A stretch of 32,268 bases of DNA, from the NCBI GenBank assembly GCA_902776945.1, contig CACYSH010000045.1, positions 1 to 32,268 of the forward strand, read 5' to 3'. This DNA is from an uncultured Ruminococcus sp. (GTDB lineage Bacteria > Bacillota > Clostridia > Oscillospirales > Ruminococcaceae). The notes beneath the pieces were generated by a model. The model made no database searches. It was not told the DNA's origin and saw only the letters and a list, made by a program, of their open reading frames with translations. Shown piece after piece: positions 15,329 through 23,987 of this stretch (positions are counted from its first letter, which is position 1; the number at the start of each line of letters is the position of its first letter). A program made the translations under genes and the position numbers.

Positions 15329-15440
15329 GATAGATAATAGTTAATAGATAATGGATAATAGATATTATATATTGTCCGCTGTTTTTGTGCCGGCAAAGTT
15401 TATCTATTATCTTTTATCTTTTATCTTTTATCTTTTATCT
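15329..15440. repeat. Small inverted element with heptamer arms after ftsK
   Basis: The left arm (about 15329-15371) has AGATAAT/AGTTAAT/GGATAAT heptamers. The right arm (about 15399-15440) has TTTATCTATTATC followed by four tandem TTTTATC units. The arms are largely complementary and enclose about 30 bases of core. Its design matches the elements at 11985-12363 and 31152-31391, but with a different heptamer. It begins right at the ftsK stop codon and could act as a terminator-like hairpin. Confidence 0.65.
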
Positions 15441-15496
15441 ATTTTTGTTGTCATAATCGCCGCCCCGCGTGCATATATTTGCGTGAGGTGGTTTTT

Positions 15497-15787
15497 ATGG
15501 TATGTACGCTGACTATGCTCAGAAATAAAGAGGTCATCGACGTGAAGAGCGGACTGCGGCTCGGCTACGTTGACGACATCGAAATAGACACCGAAACTGA
15601 GCGCGTGACTTCGCTGATCATCTTCGGCAGACCCCGCGTGTTCGGTCTTATGGGCAGAGAAAGCGACCTTATCGTGAAATGCACCGAAATAGCCCTTATC
15701 GGCGAGGATACCATTCTCGTCAAACAGGAAAGCCCCGCCGTGAACTCGCGCTCCCGTACATTTACCGTCGAGGATACGATGAAGTGA
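15497..15787 (+). CDS. PRC-barrel protein, YlmC/YmxH sporulation family
   Basis: A 96-residue protein. Its LRNKEVIDVKSGLRLGYVDDIEID start, followed by LIIFGRPRVFGLMGRESDLIVKCTEIALIGEDTILV, matches the small PRC-barrel family YlmC/YmxH found in spore formers. There the gene often sits near sporulation or cell-division genes. Its biochemical role is unknown; PRC barrels generally mediate protein contacts. ATG 15497 is chosen over the upstream in-frame TTG because GAGGTGG lies just before it. The position after ftsK/spoIIIE fits a sporulation context. Confidence 0.8.
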   Translation: MVCTLTMLRNKEVIDVKSGLRLGYVDDIEIDTETERVTSLIIFGRPRVFGLMGRESDLIVKCTEIALIGEDTILVKQESPAVNSRSRTFTVEDTMK

Positions 15788-15850
15788 ATGTGTATAAATT
15801 TGTACCGAAATGCGCCGGAAACTTCGTATACCTGCATAAACAAATTTCTC

Positions 15851-15879
15851 TTGCAAAATTCGGCGAAATGTGATATAAT
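15851..15879 (+). promoter_or_regulatory. Sigma-A promoter of rpsB-tsf
   Basis: TTGCAA (15851-15856), 17 bases, TATAAT (15874-15879) with extended TG. The leader to rpsB is about 130 bases and contains short GC-rich hairpins that could carry ribosomal-protein feedback control. I cannot match it to a known leader family. Confidence 0.75.
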
Positions 15880-16011
15880 ATATAGGCAATTCGCACGGAC
15901 GGCTTTCCGCGTGGTTCCCTCATCATCGGGGGTTGAACGGATAACACCCGCCCGGAGGATAGAATTTCTTTACGCGAAAGCGGAAACAAAAACCAAAAGG
16001 AGGTCGCTGCA

Positions 16012-16740
16012 ATGGCAGTAGTATCAATGAAACAGCTTCTTGAGGCTGGCGTTCACTTCGGACATCAGACAAGAAGATGGAACCCGAAAATGGCTCCGTA
16101 CATTTTCACCGAAAGAAACGGGATCTATATCATAGATCTCCAGAAGACCGTTAAGAAGCTCGAAGAGGCTTACAATTTCGTTCGCGAGCTTTCCGCAGAG
16201 GGCAAGGAGGTACTTTTTGTAGGTACCAAGAAGCAGGCGGGCGACTCGATCAAGGAAGAGGCTGTAAGAGCTGACGCTCATTTCGTGAACGCGAGATGGC
16301 TCGGCGGCATGATGACCAACTTCAAGACCATTCAGATGAGGATCAAGAGACTGGAGCAGCTGCATCAGCTCGAAGAGGACGGCACTTTCGATAAGCTCCC
16401 CAAGAAGGAAGTTGCAAAGCTCCAGCTCGAAATAGAGAAGCTCGAAAAGTTCATGGGCGGTATCAAGAACATGAAGAAGCTCCCCGGCGCTCTCTTCGTA
16501 GTTGACCCCCGCAAGGAAAAGATCGCTGTAAGCGAGGCTAAGAAGCTCGGTATCCCCGTAGTTGCTATCGTTGACACCAACTGCGACCCCGACGACGTTG
16601 ATTATGTTATCCCCGGCAACGACGACGCTATCCGCGCTGTTAAGCTGATCGCGGGCTGCATGGCTGACGCTATCATCGAGGGCAGACAGGGTTCCGACAA
16701 CGCCGAAGCTGAGGCTGTTGAGGAAGCCGCAGAGGAATAA
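16012..16740 (+). CDS. rpsB: 30S ribosomal protein S2
   Basis: A 242-residue protein starting [27 protein letters not shown], the highly conserved N-terminus of S2. It also has the [29 protein letters not shown] and [32 protein letters not shown] blocks. It joins the 30S subunit late and helps to recruit S1-like functions. The ribosome site AAGGAGG lies eight bases before ATG. tsf follows, the usual bacterial order. The C-terminal acidic tail ([12 protein letters not shown]) is common. Codon use is more biased than in the neighbours, as expected for a highly expressed gene. Confidence 0.98.
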   Translation: MAVVSMKQLLEAGVHFGHQTRRWNPKMAPYIFTERNGIYIIDLQKTVKKLEEAYNFVRELSAEGKEVLFVGTKKQAGDSIKEEAVRADAHFVNARWLGGMMTNFKTIQMRIKRLEQLHQLEEDGTFDKLPKKEVAKLQLEIEKLEKFMGGIKNMKKLPGALFVVDPRKEKIAVSEAKKLGIPVVAIVDTNCDPDDVDYVIPGNDDAIRAVKLIAGCMADAIIEGRQGSDNAEAEAVEEAAEE

Positions 16741-16772
16741 TTCCTCATTATTAATTCCCACAAGAACTTTAG

Positions 16773-16804
16773 AAATAGGCAGGCATTATTTGTCTGCCTA
16801 TATT
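16773..16804 (+). other. Hairpin between rpsB and tsf
   Basis: TAGGCAG and CTGCCTA form a 7-bp stem (about 16775-16801) with an 11-base loop in the 96-base spacer, followed by only a weak U-rich stretch. It may give partial termination or protect the mRNA end. Confidence 0.4.
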
Positions 16805-16836
16805 TGAGATATGAATAATACAGGAGGTATATTACA

Positions 16837-17754
16837 ATGGCTGTTACAGTTAAGGATATAAAGGCTCTTATGGAGCGCACCGGCGTTGGCATGATGGACT
16901 GCAAGAGAGCGCTCGTTGAGACCGACGGCGACGCAGAAAAGGCTATCGAGATTCTTCGCGAGAAGGGTCTTGCTACTCAGGCTAAGAAGAGCGGCAGAGC
17001 TGCTGCCGAGGGTCTCGTAGTTGCCGCCGTTAAGGGCGAGGTTGGCGTTCTGCTCGAAGTAAACACCGAGACAGACTTCGCTGCCAACACCGACGATTTC
17101 AAGGCTTTCGTAAATGCGGTAGCGGACGTTGTTATCGACCAGAACCCCGCTGATGTTGAGGCTCTTAAAAATTGCAAGACCGCTGACGGCAAGACCGTTG
17201 ACGAGACTCTTACCGAGCTTGCAGGCATGAAGATCAGAGAGAACATCGTTATCCGTCGTTTCGTAAGACTCGAGGGTACACTGGCTTCCTACGTTCACAA
17301 CGGCGGCAGCATCGGCGTTCTTGTTAAGCTCGACACCGACCTCGCTGCGGACGCTGTTGCTCAGGTAGGCAAGGACGTTGCTATGCAGTCCGCTGCTTTG
17401 AATCCGGCTTATCTTGACAGAACTCAGGTTCCCGCCGATGTTATCGAGAACGAGAAGAAGATCATGCTCGCTCAGATGGCGGAAGACCCCAAGATGACAG
17501 GCAAGCCCGAGAAGGTCAAGGAAGGCATCGTAGCCGGCAAGATCAACAAGTACTACAAGGAAAACTGCCTGCTTGAACAGGCGTTCGTTAAGGACGACAA
17601 GCAGTCGGTTCAGCAGTATGTTGACGCTGAGGCTAAGAAGCTGGGCGGCAAGATCGTTGTTGCCGATGTTGTACGCTTCGAACGCGGCGAGGGCATCGAG
17701 AAGAAGGAAGAGAACTTCGCTGACGAAATCGCTTCTATGGTAAACAAGGGCTGA
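16837..17754 (+). CDS. tsf: Elongation factor Ts
   Basis: A 305-residue nucleotide exchange factor for EF-Tu. The N-terminal UBA-like domain reads IKALMERTGVGMMDCKRALVETDGDAEKAIEILREKG, which includes the TGVGMMDCK signature. The conserved VNTETDFAANTDDFKAFV motif contacts EF-Tu. The remaining dimerisation core ends with the typical FADEIASM tail. CAGGAGG lies nine bases before ATG. It is co-transcribed with rpsB, and pyrH and frr do not follow here. A weak hairpin GCACC/GGTGC at about 17780-17811 comes after the stop codon. Confidence 0.98.
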   Translation: MAVTVKDIKALMERTGVGMMDCKRALVETDGDAEKAIEILREKGLATQAKKSGRAAAEGLVVAAVKGEVGVLLEVNTETDFAANTDDFKAFVNAVADVVIDQNPADVEALKNCKTADGKTVDETLTELAGMKIRENIVIRRFVRLEGTLASYVHNGGSIGVLVKLDTDLAADAVAQVGKDVAMQSAALNPAYLDRTQVPADVIENEKKIMLAQMAEDPKMTGKPEKVKEGIVAGKINKYYKENCLLEQAFVKDDKQSVQQYVDAEAKKLGGKIVVADVVRFERGEGIEKKEENFADEIASMVNKG

Positions 17755-17842
17755 TCAAGTCTTAATCAAACTTATAAACGGCACCTCTGCTTTACGGCGG
17801 GGGTGCTGTGATAATATTAAAATTTTATTAACAGGAGATTTT

Positions 17843-17916
17843 TGTTTGAAGAATTACAGTGTATCGGAGATAGCAGGCTGACCGGGAGGTCGTCTGTGAT
17901 TTGTCCGACCTCCCGG
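17843..17916 (+). other. Short peptide frame and perfect hairpin upstream of the acetyltransferase
   Basis: AGGAG (17833-17837) precedes a TTG-started 11-codon frame (about 17846-17881, MKNYSVSEIAG, stop). It resembles the first residues of a MerR-type or similar HTH regulator. It is followed by a perfect 11-bp stem CCGGGAGGTCG (17882-17892) / CGACCTCCCGG (17906-17916) with no U-run. It could be a leader peptide or the remnant of a lost regulator gene. Confidence 0.35.
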
Positions 17917-17966
17917 CTGACGTTTGATTTTAGCTAAAATACAACGATTTTTCGGGAGGAAAAACA

Positions 17967-18593
17967 ATGAATATCAATGATGTTATTATACGCCATGAAA
18001 AGGAAAACGAACGCCGCGAGGTAGAAAACCTCATCAGAGAGGCGTTCTGGAACGTCTACCGTCCCGGGTGCAGCGAGCATTACGTTATCCATGTTCTGAG
18101 AGATGACCCTGCTTTTGTAAGTGAGCTGAATTTCGTCATGGAAAAGGACGGCAGGATAATCGGTCAGAATATGTTCATGAAGACCGTTATCGAAAAGGAC
18201 GGCGGCGGCGTGGTCGATGTCCTCACAATGGGTCCTATCTGCGTAACGCCCGAACTGAAACGCCGCGGCTACGGTAAGATTATCCTTGACTACTCACTCG
18301 AAAGGGCGGCGGAAATGGGCTTCGGCGCGGTGTTGTTTGAGGGAAATATCCTCTTTTACGGCAAGAGCGGCTTCACCTATTCGTCGGAATTTGGCATAAG
18401 ATACCACGATTTGCCGGAGGGCGCGGACGCTTCGTTCTTTCTCTGCAAGGAGCTTAGAACCGGCTATCTTGACGGCGTGACGGGCGTTTATCAGACCCCG
18501 CAGGGCTACTATGTCAGCGACGAGGACGTTGAGCGTTTCGACCGTGATTTCCCGCCGAAGCAGAAGCTCAAACTGCCCGGACAGCTTTTCTGA
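17967..18593 (+). CDS. GNAT family N-acetyltransferase
   Basis: A 208-residue acyl-CoA-dependent acyltransferase. The acetyl-CoA site is seen in GPICVTPELKRRGYGKIILDYSLERA, where RRGYGK is the Q/RxxGxG/A pyrophosphate loop. FGAVLFEGNILFYGKSGFTYSSEFGIRY is the following strand-helix unit, typical of GNATs annotated as predicted N-acetyltransferase YhbS-like. The N-terminal half binds the acceptor, which cannot be inferred. GGGAGGA sits before ATG. It stands alone between tsf and a convergent operon and ends at a strong terminator. Confidence 0.85.
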   Translation: MNINDVIIRHEKENERREVENLIREAFWNVYRPGCSEHYVIHVLRDDPAFVSELNFVMEKDGRIIGQNMFMKTVIEKDGGGVVDVLTMGPICVTPELKRRGYGKIILDYSLERAAEMGFGAVLFEGNILFYGKSGFTYSSEFGIRYHDLPEGADASFFLCKELRTGYLDGVTGVYQTPQGYYVSDEDVERFDRDFPPKQKLKLPGQLF

Positions 18594-18630
18594 AACGTTT
18601 GTTTTGAAATGGTAAATAATTAACAATACA

Positions 18631-18666
18631 GCCCGGAATCGGTTTAGATCGGTTCCGGGCTTTTTT
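18631..18666 (+). terminator. Terminator of the acetyltransferase gene
   Basis: A 10-bp stem GCCCGGAATC (18631-18640) / GGTTCCGGGC (18651-18660), with one G-U pair, is followed by six T (18661-18666). It abuts the stop codon of the convergent minus-strand gene. Confidence 0.9.
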
Positions 18667-19442
18667 CATTTGTTCTTTTTTATGCGGAAATGGTCGTCAA
18701 TAAAGTCGTTAAGTCTGCCGCTTTTTGCCATTTCACGCTGTTTTTCCATATATTCGGTAAGAAAATCCCTGATAGTATTCGGCAGGCTGATAATGCCAAG
18801 CCGCTGTTTGCGGAGCTTAACCGTAATACTGATGTGCTTTTTCAGTTCCTCGTAGCGAATTATCATGCGGTTTTCCTCCGCGAACGCCTTGATCTTCGCC
18901 GTCAGCTCGAACGAATACGCCACGTCGATAAGCAGTATGCCGTAAAACATTCCTATTAGGAACGCCGAAAGCGGGTGGTCGCGGAAAAGACCGATCAGCC
19001 GCTCAATGCGCGGGTGTATCAAAAAGTAGTAAAACGCCGCAAGCGCCGTCCAGTAAAGCGTGTACCTTACGCAGACGATGCCCTTGTAATTCAGCCGCAT
19101 ATCCGAATAATCCCATAGTTTCAGGTGCCTGTGGAGTATAAATATTTCCCCCGCCGCAAATTCCACAACGGTTATCGCAAGCGCCATAAGCGCGAAAAGC
19201 GCGGCTCTGCGCAGATACACGTTTTCAATGCCGAGATACCTTTCCGATAACGTCAGCAGGAAAAGCATTATCAGCGCAAAGCCGTAAAGCGGCAGGCAGG
19301 GACCCATCAGAAAGCCCGGATTTATCCATACGCGCTCCTTGTTGTCGGTCGAAAATCGGCGGAAGATCACCTCGATGCACCAGCCGATAATGCTGCCTGT
19401 GGAAAAAAGCAGTGCAAATACAAGAAAATAGTATACGCTCAT
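18666..19442 (-). CDS. Putative ABC-transporter type IV / CmpB-like membrane protein
   Basis: A 258-residue protein with about six membrane segments in the first 180 residues and a cytoplasmic basic C-terminal tail. The opening SGSIIGWCIEVIFRRFSTD, then WINPGFLMGPCLPLYGFALIML and ITVVEFAAGEIFILHRHLKLWDYSDMRLNYKGIVCVRYTLYW, match the Firmicute membrane family once named DUF1113 (CmpB-like). Its function is not known despite the ABC label. The start overlaps the VWA gene stop in ATGA, so it is translationally coupled as the last gene of the MoxR operon. It may therefore give that system a membrane link. This is inference. Confidence 0.75.
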   Translation of the reverse strand: MSVYYFLVFALLFSTGSIIGWCIEVIFRRFSTDNKERVWINPGFLMGPCLPLYGFALIMLFLLTLSERYLGIENVYLRRAALFALMALAITVVEFAAGEIFILHRHLKLWDYSDMRLNYKGIVCVRYTLYWTALAAFYYFLIHPRIERLIGLFRDHPLSAFLIGMFYGILLIDVAYSFELTAKIKAFAEENRMIIRYEELKKHISITVKLRKQRLGIISLPNTIRDFLTEYMEKQREMAKSGRLNDFIDDHFRIKKNK

Positions 19443-20620
19443 TTTGCGCCTTCACCGGTCGCAAAATGTTTCAGACTGTGCTTTTGCAACGCCGCCGCCA
19501 GCAGCTCGGGAAGGCGCTCGGGCGGGCAGGCAAAGCAGGGAATGTCCATTCCCGCCAGCTTGTTCGCCAGCTCCGAATCATAGCAGGGTTTGCCGCTGTC
19601 AGCTATTGCCAGCAGGATAATTACGTTCACGCCGTTCGATTTGAGCGTTTCGAGCCGCCTTTCGAGCTGTGCGCGGTTGCCGCCTTCGTAAAGGTCGGTC
19701 ACGAGGAAAAGCGTGGTCTTTGACGGCTCGGTGACAAGCTCCTCGCAGTAGGCGACAGACTTGTTGATGTCCGTGCCGCCGCCAAGCTGAATGCCGTAAA
19801 GCAAGTCAACGGGGTCGGAGCATTTCTCCGTCAGGTCGTAGACCGTCGTGTCAAAGGCTATAACGTGCGTTTTCAGCGCGGAAATGCTTGCCAGTATGCA
19901 GCCCATTATCGAGGAATAAATAGCCGACTGCGCCATTGAGCCGCTCTGGTCGATGTCGAGAATCACCGTGCGCGAGCCTGAGCGCTGTGCGTGGTCGAAG
20001 AAGTAGAAATGCTCGGGCAGCAGCCGCGAGCGCTCGCGGTCGAAGTGCTTTAAATTGCGGCGTATGGTCATTTTGTAGTCGAGCGCCGCCGCGGAGGGTA
20101 TCGGCGAATGTTCATGCTTGTTGAGCGAGCTTGTCACGGAGCGTTTCAGGTCGTCGGCGAGCAGACGGTTTATCTGCTCGACTATCTTTGCGATGTAAAT
20201 GCGGGCGTTGTCCTTTGCCTTTGCGGGTATCTGATCTTTCAGCATCAGCAGCAGCGAAGCCGTCGAGATGTCGGGTTCGAGCGAATCGAGCATTTCAGGC
20301 TCGAAAAGCAGCTGTTTCAAGCCGCGCCGTTCGATAGCGTCGTTTTGTATAACACGGATTTCCATTGGCGAGAAAAGTGTGCGCAGGTCGCCGAGCCATT
20401 TTGTCAGCTTCGGCGAGGACGGACCGTGCCCCGCGCCGCCGCCCTGACTGCCATCGCCCGAATTACCGCCGTAAATCTGACTTAGCGCCGAATCCATAAG
20501 CAGCTCTTCCTCGGAAAGCTCCATTCCCCCTGCCGCGCCCGAAAGCCTTTGCTGCGAATCCTCGCCCAGTATCAGCCGCCAGCGTTTCAGCAGGGCTTTG
20601 TTGTCGTTAGTTATCTCCAT
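19439..20620 (-). CDS. VWA (CoxE/YehP-like) domain protein of the MoxR operon
   Basis: A 393-residue cytoplasmic protein. The C-terminal von Willebrand A domain has a complete metal-ion-dependent adhesion site: D224-x-S226-x-S228 (LDIDQSGSMA), T283 (GGGTDI) and D309 (TDLYEGG). The N-terminal half is helical with a Gly/Ser-rich insert (about residues 50-70). MoxR ATPases normally work with such VWA partners to remodel or load metal-dependent clients. ATG 20620 is chosen because GGAG lies ten bases upstream; the TTG six bases earlier is too close. It starts two bases after the DUF5682 stop codon. It corresponds in type and place to E. coli YehP. Confidence 0.82.
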   Translation of the reverse strand: MEITNDNKALLKRWRLILGEDSQQRLSGAAGGMELSEEELLMDSALSQIYGGNSGDGSQGGGAGHGPSSPKLTKWLGDLRTLFSPMEIRVIQNDAIERRGLKQLLFEPEMLDSLEPDISTASLLLMLKDQIPAKAKDNARIYIAKIVEQINRLLADDLKRSVTSSLNKHEHSPIPSAAALDYKMTIRRNLKHFDRERSRLLPEHFYFFDHAQRSGSRTVILDIDQSGSMAQSAIYSSIMGCILASISALKTHVIAFDTTVYDLTEKCSDPVDLLYGIQLGGGTDINKSVAYCEELVTEPSKTTLFLVTDLYEGGNRAQLERRLETLKSNGVNVIILLAIADSGKPCYDSELANKLAGMDIPCFACPPERLPELLAAALQKHSLKHFATGEGAK

Positions 20621-20622
20621 AA

Positions 20623-22881
20623 TCAAATATCTCCAAAATCAAAATCATCGAGACCGTCAAGACTGTCGATAGCGGATTGCTCGTCTTCGGTCACGGCGGC
20701 GGTGATATATTCGTCGGCGTTGGTGCCGGAAACCCCGAGTATCTCGGTGATGTTCTCCGCGATGTCGGCTTTTTCGTTTGCAGAAAACTCGCCGAACGTG
20801 CGCCGCAGCGAGATAAGCACGCTTTTGAACTCCTCGCCGTCAAGCTCCGCGATGAACGAACACAGCTTTTCCCACACGCTTAAACGGATTATCAGCGCAC
20901 GGTGATTGCGCTTTGAAAAGCCCTCGAACCAGTCGGCAGCCTCTGACGGCGGAGTTCCGCGTGACAGGCGGCGCGAGATAAGCTCGGACAGCTTTTCGGC
21001 GGTGATCTTCCCGCGCTCGGCAAGCAGCGAGCAGGCGTAGCCCGAAACGAGCATACTGATGTCGTCGCTGTCGGAAAGTCCGGTCAGCAGATTTAAGAAT
21101 CTTTCGGTGTCGAGGAAATCATGCGCGGTGCAGGCATCGTTCACTATCGCAAGCGTCGAGGTGAGCCTTGCCGCCGCATCGGGAGCGCACTTTGCTTCGG
21201 TCGGCAGCTGCAAGCAGATACGCAGGAAAAGCTGCCTGATTATCGGCACGAGCGGCTCGGGGTCGATGCGGCGGATATTGCCGAAACGCACTATCCCCGA
21301 AAGCTCCGAAAGCGCCGCGCCCTCGTCGGGAACGGAGCTGCATTCCGCTGCAAGCTCGGTCAGCCGCGCCGACGCGCTTTTCACGCAGTCCTGCAAGCCG
21401 CATTCGAACGAGCTTGTGACGAGCTGCGAAATTTCTTTGAGCGACTGCGATTCGGTCAGCTTCAGCCCCAGCGTGTTCCGCGCCGCCTGAACGACCGTGC
21501 TGCCTGCCAATGAAGCCTCGACTATCTGAATCTCGGTCTCGGGTACCCAGCGCAGCTCCCACTTTTCAGCCCATGTCGCGTTGTCCTGCTGCCGCCGCTG
21601 CTTTTCGCCGAAAAGCACCCCCGCCGCCAAAAGACGGTGCAGGAAGTACGAACGGTTCAAGTCCAGAAAAGCGGACTTTTCCGACTTCACGCGGATATTT
21701 TCGCGCAGGTCGAGTTCAAGGGTCTGCGCGGTCGGCGTGCGGAAACGGTCAAGTTTAAGCTCTTTCAGCTGCCGCATGAAATCGTCCTGAACCGATGTGC
21801 ATACCGAGCCTTCGGGCAGTTCGCCAATTCTCGTGCCTATCTCAACGTCCGCGCAGGCAAGCGAGACCTCGCCGAAGCTGCCGTGACCCATGCAGGTGAC
21901 AGCCGCGTCGCGCAGGTCGGCAAGGCAGGGATTTTTTCCGCCGCGCAGCGCCGCAAGGGTATCCGCAAGCCGCACCGCTTCGATGACCTCCGCGCTCGAT
22001 GCCGCAAAGCCGTTTTTTCGCTGAAACGCCGCTATCCTCGAAAGATACTCGGCGGGCGTGTTTTCCTTTACGCCGCGGCAAAGGTTTTTGTACATTATCT
22101 CGTGATAGCCCGGTGCTTTCGCCCCCGCGCCGTAGCCCGACCGCGCCGAAAGCCGGTAATTGCTGTAAGGCATGAGTGTCGCCTTTGTCGGCACGGTTTT
22201 AAGCCGGTTCGTGAGCTTTTCGTCGTCTGCCGAATACGGCACGTTCTCCAGCCCCGCCGTGTGGAACGCGCCCGTTATGACCGCCACGCGCCCGTATTTT
22301 TTCTCGGCTTCATTGATGCGGCGGCGCATATATGCCTCGCGCAGCTCGTTGTGCTTATCCTCCGGCGAGAACTCGCGCAGCGAACGCCCGTACTCCTTTG
22401 CGGCGGCAAGATAATCGTCCAAGTCACGCACCTGCTCGAAATTGTATTCCCAGAAAACGTCGTCGTCATGCCCCGCCGCTTTTTCGAGCATATCGTAAAC
22501 GGAGGGCTTTTTCGGCGCGTTTTCGTCCGAGCTGTCCTCTTTTTCGGATTGTTCTTCCAAAGCATGATACAGCGCCGCTTCGCCCGGCAGGTCGCAGAAC
22601 TCCACGGGAATATCCCCGTGCTGCCGCGCCCATTTCATCGCGTTAAGCTCGGGCGAGTGCTGCGCCAGCGGGTAAAGCACGGTCTTTACGGGCGAAGTCT
22701 CGGTGTAGGCGAGTATCGCGACGGGAAAGCGCACCTCGTCCCGCATAAGCGGTTCGATAAGCCCCGAAAGGTCGGAGGGACCCTCGATAAGCACGGCATC
22801 GGGCTTCACGCGGTCGAGAAACTGCACGACCAGGTGCGAGCATATCGGCGAGAAATGCCGCACTCCGAAATATTCAGCCAT
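20623..22881 (-). CDS. DUF5682 (YehM-like) protein
   Basis: A 752-residue protein. The N-terminus YFGVRHFSPICSHLVVQFLDRVKPDAVLIEGPSDLSGLI and the VAVITGAFHTAGL stretch near residue 210 match the DUF5682 family, of which E. coli YehM (similar length) is a member. The GP/GAFH pattern recalls the TraB/ChaN/EreA superfamily of putative hydrolases, but catalysis is not shown. The rest is largely helical. Its ATG overlaps the stop codon of moxR in TAATG, with AAGGAG upstream. DUF5682 genes typically sit with a YehL-type MoxR and a VWA gene, as here. No molecular role is established. Confidence 0.78.
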   Translation of the reverse strand: MAEYFGVRHFSPICSHLVVQFLDRVKPDAVLIEGPSDLSGLIEPLMRDEVRFPVAILAYTETSPVKTVLYPLAQHSPELNAMKWARQHGDIPVEFCDLPGEAALYHALEEQSEKEDSSDENAPKKPSVYDMLEKAAGHDDDVFWEYNFEQVRDLDDYLAAAKEYGRSLREFSPEDKHNELREAYMRRRINEAEKKYGRVAVITGAFHTAGLENVPYSADDEKLTNRLKTVPTKATLMPYSNYRLSARSGYGAGAKAPGYHEIMYKNLCRGVKENTPAEYLSRIAAFQRKNGFAASSAEVIEAVRLADTLAALRGGKNPCLADLRDAAVTCMGHGSFGEVSLACADVEIGTRIGELPEGSVCTSVQDDFMRQLKELKLDRFRTPTAQTLELDLRENIRVKSEKSAFLDLNRSYFLHRLLAAGVLFGEKQRRQQDNATWAEKWELRWVPETEIQIVEASLAGSTVVQAARNTLGLKLTESQSLKEISQLVTSSFECGLQDCVKSASARLTELAAECSSVPDEGAALSELSGIVRFGNIRRIDPEPLVPIIRQLFLRICLQLPTEAKCAPDAAARLTSTLAIVNDACTAHDFLDTERFLNLLTGLSDSDDISMLVSGYACSLLAERGKITAEKLSELISRRLSRGTPPSEAADWFEGFSKRNHRALIIRLSVWEKLCSFIAELDGEEFKSVLISLRRTFGEFSANEKADIAENITEILGVSGTNADEYITAAVTEDEQSAIDSLDGLDDFDFGDI

Positions 22882-23966
22882 TATGCGTTCCGCTCCTTAC
22901 ATTCTGCGTAAAGCCCCGAGTAGCCCTTGCCCTTTTTGCGCATTACGTTTTCGAGGTACTCTGTCCACGCGGCTTTGTCCTTGTCGTCGTCTTTTACTAT
23001 CGCGCCCTGCAAAGCGGCGGCAAGCTCGCTGTCCGTCACCTCGCCGCTGCCGAAACTGCCCGAGATCGCCATGCTGTTGACCATGAGCGAGATAGCCTCC
23101 GCCGCCGAAAGCACGCCGCTCGTCGGCTTTATCTTCACCTGACCGTCAAGCGTTTTGCCCTGACGCAGCTCGCGGAAGATAGTAACTACCTTCTCAAATG
23201 CGCTGTCGTCGGGGAGCTTCGAGGTCAGCTTCAGGTCGCGGGACATCTGCGCCACGCGGCTCTTGACAATATCAATTTCGGTCGCCATATCGGAAGGCGC
23301 GGGAAGTATCACGATGTTGAATCGCCTTTTGAGCGCCGAGGACATCTCGTTTACGCCCTTGTCGCGGGTGTTGGCGGTGGCGATTACCGAGAATCCGCGC
23401 CGCGCCGCTACTTCCTCGCCAAGCTCGGGGATAGATATGCGCTTTTCGGAGAGTATCGAGATGAGCGCGTCCTGCACCTCGCTGGCGCAGCGGGAAATTT
23501 CCTCCACGCGGGCGATAGCGCCCTGCTCCATTGCGGTGTAGATAGGGCTTTTCACGAGCGAATCAAAAGAAGGCCCGTTCGCCAGGAGCATGGCGTAGTT
23601 CCATGTGTAGCGAATCTGCTCTTCGGTGGTGCCTGCCGTGCCCTGTATCACGCGGGAGGAATTGCCGTTTATCGCGGCGGTGAGATGCTCCGAGAGCCAC
23701 GATTTCGCCGTACCGGGTTCGCCTATCAGCAATAGGGCGCGGTCGGTAACGAGGGTCGCTATGCAAATTTCCACCAAACGGCGGTCGCCCAAGTATTTCG
23801 GCGTAATAACGGTCTTTCCGACCTTGCCGCCCATGATGTAGGTCAGCACCGAGCGCGGGGACATCTGCCAGCCTTCGGGTATCGGGTCTTTCTCGGCGGC
23901 GATAAGCGCGTCTATTTCGGTTTTGTAAAGCTGCTCGGCGGGCAGGCGTAAAATTTCCTTTGACAT
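22881..23966 (-). CDS. MoxR-type AAA+ ATPase, YehL-like
   Basis: A 361-residue AAA+ ATPase. Walker A is GEPGTAKS (residues 82-89). The Walker B region reads GAIARVEEISR, with glutamate pair E155-E156 where most AAA+ proteins have DE. Sensor 1 is VIATANT (194-200), and ALKRRFNIVILP contains the arginine-finger region. MoxR ATPases remodel protein complexes together with VWA partners. The neighbours DUF5682, VWA and SWIM put it in the YehL subfamily rather than the MRP subfamily represented by the gene at 30186. The ribosome site AAAGGAA lies ten bases before ATG. Clients are unknown. Confidence 0.85.
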   Translation of the reverse strand: MSKEILRLPAEQLYKTEIDALIAAEKDPIPEGWQMSPRSVLTYIMGGKVGKTVITPKYLGDRRLVEICIATLVTDRALLLIGEPGTAKSWLSEHLTAAINGNSSRVIQGTAGTTEEQIRYTWNYAMLLANGPSFDSLVKSPIYTAMEQGAIARVEEISRCASEVQDALISILSEKRISIPELGEEVAARRGFSVIATANTRDKGVNEMSSALKRRFNIVILPAPSDMATEIDIVKSRVAQMSRDLKLTSKLPDDSAFEKVVTIFRELRQGKTLDGQVKIKPTSGVLSAAEAISLMVNSMAISGSFGSGEVTDSELAAALQGAIVKDDDKDKAAWTEYLENVMRKKGKGYSGLYAECKERNA

Positions 23967-23987
23967 TGTTGTTCGTTCCTTTCTTTA

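Noticed and set aside
15880-16011. rpsB leader considered as a known ribosomal-protein leader or riboswitch
   Set aside because: Hairpins are short and I could not match the sequence to any leader family I know; it is noted only in the promoter entry.
21637-22911. 424-codon plus-strand frame opposite the DUF5682 gene
   Set aside because: It is antisense to a well-supported gene in a tight operon, has Arg/Val-rich composition and no motifs.
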